From positions 1 to 7,081 of the forward strand of contig SLDE01000008.1 in NCBI GenBank assembly GCA_007125455.1: 7,081 nucleotides of DNA, written 5' to 3'. The notes under the pieces were generated by a model. It searched no databases, was not told the origin of the DNA, and saw nothing but the letters and a program-made list of their open reading frames with translations. How positions within the stretch are numbered: the first letter of the stretch is position 1; each line of letters opens with the position of its first letter. This document shows positions 1 to 7,081 of the stretch, one piece after another. This DNA is from Ectothiorhodospiraceae bacterium. GTDB lineage: Bacteria > Pseudomonadota > Gammaproteobacteria > Thiohalomonadales > Thiohalomonadaceae. A program made the translations under genes and the position numbers.

Positions 1-6
1 CCCATT

Positions 7-77
7 GGGGTCAGGTCTTGACATGACGTATTTGGTGCGTGTCGATACAGGAAACTGTCATGTCAAGACCTGACCCC
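7..77. repeat. Long perfect inverted repeat, REP/RAYT-like
   Basis: Two 21-bp arms (7-27 and 57-77) are exact reverse complements, separated by a 29-nt spacer. The left arm begins GGGGTCAGGTCTTG and the right arm ends AAGACCTGACCCC. From memory, this GGTCAGGTCTTG-type palindrome recurs in many gammaproteobacterial genomes, often near Y1/REP-associated tyrosine transposases (RAYT). That family assignment is inference; the palindrome itself is seen directly. No transposase is in the window, so it would be a non-autonomous copy. It ends 5 nt before the truncated GlcG-like frame and may have removed that gene's start. It has no T-run and does not look like a classical intrinsic terminator, although the transcript would fold into a very stable hairpin. 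Confidence 0.8.
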
Positions 78-82
78 CTTGA

Positions 83-442
83 GTGGAGGCCTGTCGTGCC
101 GAAGGGCTGCATACGGTTTCCGTTTCCGTGGTGGATCGCCGCAGCGTGGAACTGGTGACCTTACGCGATGTTGCTGCCCCCGGCATCACCCTGGAAGTCG
201 CCCGCGCTAAGGCCTATACCGCCAATGAGTTCAGTGCTGCCACCTCGGCGCTCAAGCGCTTGCATGACAGCCCCCTCGCGCACCGTAAAAACGTCTTCCT
301 TGACGGCGGCGGCGTCCCGATCGAATCGGCGGGTATTTTCTATGGTGCCATCGGTGTGGCTGGTTCGCCCACCCAGGAGCAGGACGAAGCCTGTGCCCGT
401 GTGGGTGCCGAAAAGCTGCAGTTCGAGCTGGATATGATGTGA
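83..442 (+). CDS. GlcG/HbpS-family (DUF336) heme-binding-like protein, 5'-truncated
   Basis: The 119-aa frame matches the GlcG/HbpS fold family. Visible family features are a VSVSVVDRR strand near residues 12-20, the ARAKAYTA helix at 40-47, GGGVPI at 75-80 and the C-terminal GAIGVAGSPTQEQDEACA at 88-105. Members are small cytoplasmic or secreted proteins, some of which bind heme or are encoded beside glycolate genes; the true substrate is usually unknown. Family proteins normally have roughly 15-20 more N-terminal residues, forming the first helix. Here the frame has a TGA stop (80-82) directly before a GTG at 83, with no Shine-Dalgarno ahead of it, and the inverted repeat ends at 77. The start therefore seems to have been lost, and this is probably a remnant or pseudogene. 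The C-terminus looks complete. No glycolate genes are nearby. Family is likely; functionality is doubtful. Confidence 0.7.
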   Translation: MEACRAEGLHTVSVSVVDRRSVELVTLRDVAAPGITLEVARAKAYTANEFSAATSALKRLHDSPLAHRKNVFLDGGGVPIESAGIFYGAIGVAGSPTQEQDEACARVGAEKLQFELDMM

Positions 443-527
443 GTAAAGCCAAGTCACCCGAATGATGGCTGTCGCTGTTCGCGGGAGGCGGGCCGATGAG
501 CAGGTCAAACGGGGGCAGTGCAGAACC

Positions 528-549
528 TTGCCGAGAATTTCGTTATAAT
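528..549 (+). promoter_or_regulatory. Probable thrC promoter (-10 box)
   Basis: A perfect TATAAT at 544-549 lies 44 nt before the thrC start, in an otherwise GC-rich gap. No good -35 lies at 16-18 nt; the nearest resemblance, TTGCCG at 528-533, leaves only a 10-nt spacer. There is no TGn extension either. The -10 is seen directly; promoter activity is inferred from its position. Confidence 0.45.
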
Positions 550-593
550 GCCGGACACTCAAGCCATGTCATTCCAACGAATCAGGTAGCAAC

Positions 594-2063
594 GTGAAAT
601 TTATCGAAACCCGCGGCAACGACGGCAAGCATGCCACCCAGGTCAGCTTTTCCGAGGCGATCCTCAGTCCTATCGCGTCCTTTGGGGGGCTTTATTCCCC
701 TGAAGGCCTGCCCCAGCTGGGGGCGGATTTCCTTTCTGCCCATCTGGCGGCGGATTACAAGGGCCTGGCCCGCGATATCCTCGCTGCCTTTGATGTGGAT
801 ATCGATCAGGCGGTGATTGACGAGGCGCTGGCGCTTTACGATCGCTTTGACGATCCGGCCAATCCGGTGCCGGTGGTCAAGGTAAAGGAGGACCTTTACG
901 TCAGTGAGTTGTGGCATGGCCCTACCCGCGCCTTCAAGGATATGGCCCTGCAGCCCTTTGGTACGGTACTTTCCTCGCTGGCGCAGCAGCGTGGCGAAGA
1001 GTATCTGATCCTCACCGCCACCTCCGGGGATACTGGCCCGGCGGCGCTGGAAACCTTCAAGGACCGCGCCAATGTGCGTGTGGCCTGCATGTATCCTGAT
1101 GGCGGCACCTCCGACGTGCAGCGCCTGCAGATGGTGACCGAGGATGCCGCGAACCTGAAGGTGATCGGCATCAAGGGGGATTTCGACGATGCTCAGAGCG
1201 CGCTCAAGCGCCTGCTGGGCTCCGATACCTTCCGCGAGAAGCTGCGTGAGAAGCAGATCTTCCTCTCTGCGGCCAATTCAGTGAACTTCGGGCGGATCAT
1301 CTTCCAGACCATCTATCACGTCCACTCCTACCTGGAGCTGGCGCGCCAGGGGGCTATTACGCTGGGCGAGAAGGTCTATCTGGATGTGCCCAGCGGCAAC
1401 TTCGGCAACGCCCTGGGTGGCTATTACGCGATGAAGATGGGGCTGCCGGTGGAGAAGATCCTGATCGCCTCCAACCGCAATAACGTATTGACCCAGTTGA
1501 TTAATACCGGTCGCTACGACCTGCGCGCACGCAATGTGGTTGCCACCACCTCGCCAGCGATGGATATCCTCAAATCCTCCAATATCGAGCGGGTGTTGTT
1601 CGACCTGTTTGGCCCCGCGCGCACCCGTGAGTTGATGGAACAGCTCGATAGCGAGCAGCACTACGAGCTGAGCGCTGGGGAGTTGGCGCAGCTACAGGGG
1701 ATCTTTGCCGCTGACTTCTGTGATGATGAGCAGGGCAAGGCCTATATCAAGGAGGCCTTCGCCGGTGGTTACCTGATGGACCCGCACACGGCCACTTGCT
1801 TCAAGGCCTATGAGAACTGCCGAAGCGCGCCGCTGAAGACCATTGTCTACTCCACCGCCGAATGGACCAAGTTCTCCCCGGTGATCGCCAATGCGCTGAC
1901 CGGCGAGCAGGGGGCCAGCGACATCGATGCCCTTAAGTCCATCGCGGCGGAGGCAAAGATTGCCATTCCGGCGATCATTGCCGAACTGTTCGATAAACCC
2001 ATTGCGCAGTCTGAGGTGATCGACAAGGCGGATATTGAGCAGACCATCCTGGATTTTCTGTAA
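594..2063 (+). CDS. thrC: Threonine synthase (PLP-dependent)
   Basis: Converts O-phospho-L-homoserine to L-threonine plus phosphate, the last step of threonine biosynthesis in the cytoplasm. The 489-aa protein opens with MKFIETRGND, typical of ThrC N-termini. The PLP-binding lysine is K115 in HGPTRAFKDMALQ (108-120). Other active-site segments are TATSGDTGPAALE (141-153), SGNFGN (267-272, PLP-phosphate loop) and SPAMDILKSSNIERVLF (320-336), with DPHTA near 396-400. The length fits the long, bacterial/fungal-type class. The start is GTG at 594, with AGG at 584-586 as a modest ribosome-binding site. The gene lies downstream of a perfect -10 and is followed by a 124-nt gap. Many gammaproteobacteria place hom directly before thrC; here the upstream neighbour is a GlcG remnant and no hom is present in the window. 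The motif style (TRAFKDMALQPFG, NSVNFGRIIFQ) differs from what I recall for E. coli or Pseudomonas ThrC. Function is secure. Confidence 0.96.
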   Translation: MKFIETRGNDGKHATQVSFSEAILSPIASFGGLYSPEGLPQLGADFLSAHLAADYKGLARDILAAFDVDIDQAVIDEALALYDRFDDPANPVPVVKVKEDLYVSELWHGPTRAFKDMALQPFGTVLSSLAQQRGEEYLILTATSGDTGPAALETFKDRANVRVACMYPDGGTSDVQRLQMVTEDAANLKVIGIKGDFDDAQSALKRLLGSDTFREKLREKQIFLSAANSVNFGRIIFQTIYHVHSYLELARQGAITLGEKVYLDVPSGNFGNALGGYYAMKMGLPVEKILIASNRNNVLTQLINTGRYDLRARNVVATTSPAMDILKSSNIERVLFDLFGPARTRELMEQLDSEQHYELSAGELAQLQGIFAADFCDDEQGKAYIKEAFAGGYLMDPHTATCFKAYENCRSAPLKTIVYSTAEWTKFSPVIANALTGEQGASDIDALKSIAAEAKIAIPAIIAELFDKPIAQSEVIDKADIEQTILDFL

Positions 2064-2151
2064 AGCATCCCTGTCACTGCGCGCCCTTGGGCAGTAACAA
2101 GCCCCTGCAAACCGTTGCCGGGGCGGCACAGCGGCACCCCGCCAGGCCAAC

Positions 2152-2160
2152 TGCTACAAT
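2152..2160 (+). promoter_or_regulatory. Candidate extended -10 promoter for the 2188 gene
   Basis: TGCTACAAT reads as an extended -10 (TG at 2152-2153, TACAAT at 2155-2160). No convincing -35 is visible at the normal distance, which an extended -10 can tolerate. Transcription would begin around 2167, downstream of the ATG at 2164, which supports the start at 2188. Confidence 0.4.
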
Positions 2161-2173
2161 GAAATGAGGTTGC

Positions 2174-2180
2174 GGGGAGG
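2174..2180 (+). promoter_or_regulatory. Ribosome-binding site deciding the start at 2188
   Basis: GGGGAGG lies 7 nt before the ATG at 2188 and is a strong Shine-Dalgarno. The earlier in-frame ATG at 2164 has no such site and sits only 3 nt after the candidate -10 box, so 2188 is preferred. Confidence 0.75.
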
Positions 2181-2187
2181 TATTGCG

Positions 2188-2823
2188 ATGAAACTTGAGC
2201 TCGAACCGTTGGATGATGACGAACGCCAGGCCCGTTTGCTCTCGCAAGAGGAGCGGGAATGGATGATCCGCCGGATCAAGGATATCCCCCCGGAGGCCTT
2301 GCAGTCCTTCGACGCTGTGCAGCGGCGTGAGATCCAGACCTTTCTCTATCGCCTGATCAGCCTCTCCGAGCAGTTGCACCACGACATGCTGGAGGCCAAA
2401 AAAGCCTTGGACAAGGAGGCGCATGAAGGGCCTATCCGCAAATTGAGCCAAATGCGCCAGGAGTTGTGCAGCAAGGCAAGCCCCGCCGTGGAGCGCTTTA
2501 TCCAACTGGTTGACCTGGGGGCGATGGAGCCCTGGTTGGAGTGGGAGGTCTTCATCGGCGGCCTGCAGCACCAACTGGGCAAGGAATACTTCCAGACCAA
2601 GAACACCAGCGGCATGGCGGCGGCGAAGGACAACCCCTTTTTGCTACAGGTGGATGATGCCCGCGACGAGGAGGTGCACGACCACGGCAAGGCCGCCCGC
2701 CTTGCCCCGGTGGACATCGAGCGGGTGATCTTCCACTTTCCACTGGAGGAGCTGGTCAGTTCCCTGATCCACTCTCGCAAGGTGATCACCGGGCTGATCT
2801 GGGAAGGGGATTACGACCTCTGA
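2188..2823 (+). CDS. Uncharacterised charged soluble protein
   Basis: I do not recognise this 211-aa protein. It is rich in Glu, Asp, Lys, Arg and Leu, with no signal peptide, no membrane segment and no metal-binding Cys/His cluster (one Cys, residue 94). Residues about 11-95 read as long amphipathic, possibly coiled-coil helices, including REIQTFLYRLISLSEQLHHD at 47-66. A Trp-rich patch, EPWLEWEVFIGG, is at 114-125. The C-terminus (about 176-211) returns to hydrophobic/charged alternation and ends in GLIWEGDYDL. Codon use matches the flanking genes and the frame is intact, so it is very likely expressed. A strong ribosome-binding site and an extended -10 precede it. It sits between thrC and carA with gaps on both sides, so it is probably its own transcription unit, and the context gives no function. 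A start at 2164 would add 8 residues. Confidence 0.8.
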   Translation: MKLELEPLDDDERQARLLSQEEREWMIRRIKDIPPEALQSFDAVQRREIQTFLYRLISLSEQLHHDMLEAKKALDKEAHEGPIRKLSQMRQELCSKASPAVERFIQLVDLGAMEPWLEWEVFIGGLQHQLGKEYFQTKNTSGMAAAKDNPFLLQVDDARDEEVHDHGKAARLAPVDIERVIFHFPLEELVSSLIHSRKVITGLIWEGDYDL

Positions 2824-2897
2824 GCTATTAAGCCAGCCTGCTTTGCATTTGCCGCCCCAAACAGTCGCCGCATTCTTAATGATAGGCAAAGATACGA

Positions 2898-2927
2898 TAG
2901 ACAAGCCCCCGCGCCATCCATTACAAT
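2898..2927 (+). promoter_or_regulatory. Sigma70-type promoter for carAB
   Basis: TAGACA (2898-2903, five of six matches to TTGACA) and TACAAT (2922-2927, five of six to TATAAT) are separated by 18 nt. This is the best two-box promoter in the window. It would start transcription near 2934 and give a carA leader of about 260 nt. The boxes are seen directly; use as the carAB promoter is inferred from position and strand. Confidence 0.65.
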
Positions 2928-2970
2928 TAGCCAATTTTGCGCGTTGTTAACCCGAATGCTGCATGAATTC

Positions 2971-2985
2971 GCGCGATGGTCGCGC
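2971..2985 (+). other. Leader hairpin 1
   Basis: GCGCGA (2971-2976), TGG loop, TCGCGC (2980-2985): a perfect 6-bp stem with a 3-nt loop, all G/C except one pair. It lies about 40 nt after the predicted transcription start. Confidence 0.55.
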
Positions 2986-3003
2986 AGCACGTTGGTTGTC
3001 CGG

Positions 3004-3058
3004 TGCATTTTTCGAGGGGGCGGGGTAGTGATTTATACCCCCGCCGGAGAAAAATGCA
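3004..3058 (+). other. Leader hairpin 2, long two-part stem
   Basis: The outer stem pairs TGCATTTTTC (3004-3013) with GAAAAATGCA (3049-3058) over 10 perfect base pairs. After an internal loop, the inner stem pairs the G-rich run ending GGCGGGGTA (3019-3027) with TACCCCCGCC (3036-3045), with one bulged C, leaving an 8-nt loop (3028-3035). There is no U-tract after the 3' arm, so it is not an intrinsic terminator. It is likely a structural or regulatory element of the carA leader. Confidence 0.65.
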
Positions 3059-3138
3059 TTGGGAAATCAAGGGACTGGTAAGTGCTTGCGTCATTGTATG
3101 CAACATTCGGGTTTCGCGTGATTCCTTCGGTTTATCTG

Positions 3139-3169
3139 AGCGGGACGGGTCTGGCAGGCCCCTCCCGCT
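3139..3169 (+). other. Leader hairpin 3, attenuator-like stem before carA
   Basis: AGCGGGA (3139-3145) pairs with TCCCGCT (3163-3169). One C/C mismatch then leads into GGGTCT (3147-3152) pairing with AGGCCC (3156-3161, one G-U), with a GGC loop: 13 bp in all. It is followed by TTG rather than a long U-tract, so it is at best a weak or factor-assisted terminator. It ends 17 nt before the carA Shine-Dalgarno. Confidence 0.6.
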
Positions 3170-3186
3170 TTGCACATCTAATATGT

Positions 3187-3191
3187 GGAGG
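3187..3191 (+). promoter_or_regulatory. carA ribosome-binding site, selects TTG start
   Basis: GGAGG at 3187-3191 lies 5 nt before TTG at 3197. The alternative in-frame GTG at 3185 overlaps this site and has no Shine-Dalgarno of its own, so TTG is the better start. CACAT (3173-3177) and ATGTG (3183-3187) could pair just upstream and touch the first base of the site. Confidence 0.75.
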
Positions 3192-3196
3192 TTACC

Positions 3197-4342
3197 TTGC
3201 GGCAACCGGCTCTGCTCGCCCTGGAAGATGGCTCCCTGTTCTGGGGAGAGTCCATCGGTATCGAAGGCCAAACTACTGGTGAGGTGGTATTTAACACCGC
3301 CATGACCGGCTATCAGGAGATCCTTACCGATCCCTCCTACACCCGTCAGATCGTCACCCTGACCTACCCCCACATCGGCAATACGGGCATCAATGTCGAG
3401 GACAATGAATCCAATCACGCCTGTGCCAGCGGCCTGGTGATCCGTGACCTGCCCCAGTTGGCCAGCAGCTGGCGCTGCCAGCAGCCGCTGGACGAGTGGA
3501 TGCGTGCCAACAAGGTGGTGGGGATCGCCGATATCGATACCCGTCGTCTGACCCGTATCCTGCGTGAGAAGGGCGCCCAGAGCGGCTGCATCATCGCCGG
3601 AGACCACATCGACGCCGAGGCCGCGCTGAGCGCCGCCCGTGAGTTTGGTGGGCTTAGCGGGATGGATCTGGCCAAAGAGGTCTCTACTCAAAGCCCTTAT
3701 GAATGGGCCCAGGGTTCTTGGACCCTGAGTGGTGGCCTGCCCGAAGCGCCGGCACCGATAGACGAAAAGCTACCGCACCATGTGGTGGCCTTCGACTACG
3801 GGGTCAAGCACAACATCCTGCGCATGCTGGTGGATCGCGGCTGTCGCATCACCGTGGTGCCTGCCCAGACTACGGCCGAAGCGGTGTTGAAGATGAAGCC
3901 CGATGGGGTATTCCTCTCCAACGGCCCCGGTGACCCGGCCCCCTGTGACTACGCCATCGATGCCATCAAGGTGCTGGCCGACAGCGGCGTGCCGTTGTTT
4001 GGGATCTGCCTGGGCCACCAGCTGTTGTCACTGGCCAGCGGGGCCCGTACCCTGAAGATGAAGTTTGGCCATCACGGTGCCAACCACCCGGTGCAGGATC
4101 TGGACAGCGGCATGGTGATGATCACCTCGCAAAACCACGGTTTTGCCGTGGATGAACAGACCCTGCCGAAGAACCTGCGCGCTACGCATCGTTCCCTGTT
4201 CGACGGTTCCTTGCAGGGGGTGCACCGCACCGACTGCCCAGCCTTTAGCTTCCAGGGGCACCCGGAGGCCAGTCCTGGCCCCCACGACGTAGCCCCGCTG
4301 TTCGATCACTTCATCCAATTGATCGAAGACAGCAAAAAGTGA
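3197..4342 (+). CDS. carA: Carbamoyl-phosphate synthase small (glutaminase) subunit
   Basis: Hydrolyses glutamine and passes ammonia through the tunnel to CarB to make carbamoyl phosphate for pyrimidines and arginine. From the TTG start the protein is 381 aa (E. coli CarA is 382), and its opening LRQPALLALEDG, with Met at the first position, lines up without gaps with the E. coli MIKSALLVLEDG. A GTG start at 3185 would add 4 unmatched residues. The N-terminal CPSase domain spans about 1-150, and the class I glutamine amidotransferase domain about 190-375. In the latter, SNGPGDP is at 241-247, the nucleophile is Cys271 in FGICLGHQ, and the catalytic pair is His355/Glu357 in GHPEASPGPHD. All catalytic residues are present. 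It is preceded by a long structured leader and followed by carB after 163 nt, much longer than the very short gap in E. coli. dapB, which precedes carA in pseudomonads, is not here. Confidence 0.97.
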   Translation: MRQPALLALEDGSLFWGESIGIEGQTTGEVVFNTAMTGYQEILTDPSYTRQIVTLTYPHIGNTGINVEDNESNHACASGLVIRDLPQLASSWRCQQPLDEWMRANKVVGIADIDTRRLTRILREKGAQSGCIIAGDHIDAEAALSAAREFGGLSGMDLAKEVSTQSPYEWAQGSWTLSGGLPEAPAPIDEKLPHHVVAFDYGVKHNILRMLVDRGCRITVVPAQTTAEAVLKMKPDGVFLSNGPGDPAPCDYAIDAIKVLADSGVPLFGICLGHQLLSLASGARTLKMKFGHHGANHPVQDLDSGMVMITSQNHGFAVDEQTLPKNLRATHRSLFDGSLQGVHRTDCPAFSFQGHPEASPGPHDVAPLFDHFIQLIEDSKK

Positions 4343-4350
4343 AATTCCTA

Positions 4351-4467
4351 ACCGCAAAGACGCAAAGGAATGATGCGTAGGAGCGGCTGCGCCGCGATAG
4401 ATTTGACATATCGCGGCATAGCCGCTCCTACAGCCTGCTGGACTTTGCGTCTCTGCGCCTTTGCGGT
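4351..4467. repeat. Nested composite inverted repeat between carA and carB
   Basis: The outer left arm is ACCGCAAAGACGCAAAGG (4351-4368). The outer right arm (4443-4467) is its inverted counterpart but carries one extra 8-nt unit: read in reverse complement it is ACCGCAAAG, GCGCAGAG, ACGCAAAG. These arms surround the REP-like hairpin at 4377-4431. GTGAAATT occurs directly repeated on both sides (4339-4346, overlapping the carA stop, and 4466-4473), which could be a target duplication, part of the repeat, or chance. From memory, CGCAAAG-rich repeats of this kind are dispersed in many proteobacterial genomes; no transposase is encoded. The element fills nearly the whole intergenic region and would be transcribed with the operon. 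Confidence 0.75.
4377..4431. repeat. REP-like palindrome (GTAGGAGCGGC type)
   Basis: The arms at 4377-4399 (GTAGGAGCGGCTGCGCCGCG and on) and 4409-4431 are reverse complements at 21 of 23 positions, with a 9-nt spacer (4400-4408). The GTAGGAGCGGC core resembles REP sequences known from Pseudomonas and Xanthomonas; membership of the same family is inferred. In RNA it forms a very stable stem but has no U-tract after it. Confidence 0.8.
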
Positions 4468-4505
4468 GAAATTAATTTAAGCGTTAATCAACGTCTGGAA
4501 GAGCC

Positions 4506-7081
<2,576 letters not shown>

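Larger units (their letters stand above)
2934..3196 (+). promoter_or_regulatory. Long structured 5' leader of carA
   Basis: This non-coding stretch between the probable promoter and the carA start contains three distinct stem-loops (2971-2985, 3004-3058, 3139-3169) and a small one (3173-3187) running into the ribosome-binding site. A leader this long and structured suggests RNA-level control such as attenuation. carAB is a branch-point operon for pyrimidines and arginine, so end-product control is expected, but no known riboswitch is recognised. Two weak upstream ORFs lie inside: 2956-3081 (41 codons, 5 Arg) and 2963-3028 (21 codons, 3 Arg). Neither has a good Shine-Dalgarno, so neither is called as a gene. 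The preceding 2824-2897 holds no gene or clear terminator. Confidence 0.5.

Noticed and set aside
18..49. TTGACA (18-23) with GATACA (44-49) as an outward promoter in the inverted repeat
   Set aside because: The spacer is 20 nt and the -10 matches only about half the consensus. TTGACA is part of the palindrome arm.
2064..2150. Intrinsic terminator after thrC
   Set aside because: Only a short CGGGG/CCCCG pairing is visible around 2119-2141, with an internal mismatch and no T-run.
2976..3305. Plus-strand frame overlapping the carA start
   Set aside because: Out of frame with carA, with a Cys/Arg-rich shadow composition and no Shine-Dalgarno.
2927..3691. A 254-codon minus-strand frame across the carA leader and carA start
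   Set aside because: It overlaps a clear coding region and the leader hairpins, shows no family resemblance and has no ribosome-binding signal.
4403..4434. TTGACA in the loop of the REP-like palindrome as a carB promoter
   Set aside because: No acceptable -10 lies at 16-18 nt; TACAGC at 4429 is 20 nt away and poor.
4377..4467. Rho-independent terminator between carA and carB
   Set aside because: The stem is strong but no T-run follows either arm, and carB must be co-expressed. The REP and CGCAAAG repeats explain the symmetry.

Overview
The window looks like ordinary chromosomal housekeeping DNA of a gammaproteobacterium, probably free-living or environmental. CarA and CarB resemble the enterobacterial/pseudomonad enzymes almost residue for residue, codon use is GC-rich, and two kinds of small dispersed palindromic repeat common in that class sit between genes. 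I cannot name genus or species. All genes read on the + strand; the long minus-strand frames are codon-bias shadows.

Layout. Positions 7-77 hold a perfect long inverted repeat that abuts a 5'-truncated GlcG/HbpS-family gene (83-442). A 151-nt gap with a consensus -10 box leads to thrC (594-2063), PLP-dependent threonine synthase, the last step of threonine synthesis. After a 124-nt gap comes an unrecognised soluble, charged protein of 211 aa (2188-2823). A 373-nt non-coding stretch (2824-3196) follows. It carries a good sigma70-type promoter (2898-2927) and about 260 nt of leader with three clear stem-loops. carA (3197-4342, TTG start) and carB (4506 to beyond the window end) encode the small and large subunits of carbamoyl-phosphate synthetase, which feeds pyrimidine and arginine synthesis. 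The two genes are separated by 163 nt filled by a nested composite repeat: CGCAAAG-type outer arms around a GTAGGAGCGGC REP-like hairpin.

How it fits together. thrC and carAB are unlinked biosynthetic functions, and nothing here forms a new multi-gene system. The points most worth a second look are non-coding: the structured carA leader (possible attenuation or other RNA-level control, with two weak upstream ORFs), the repeat element splitting the carAB operon, and the inverted repeat at the broken end of the GlcG-like gene. I see no phage, CRISPR, tRNA, rRNA or transposase gene in the window.
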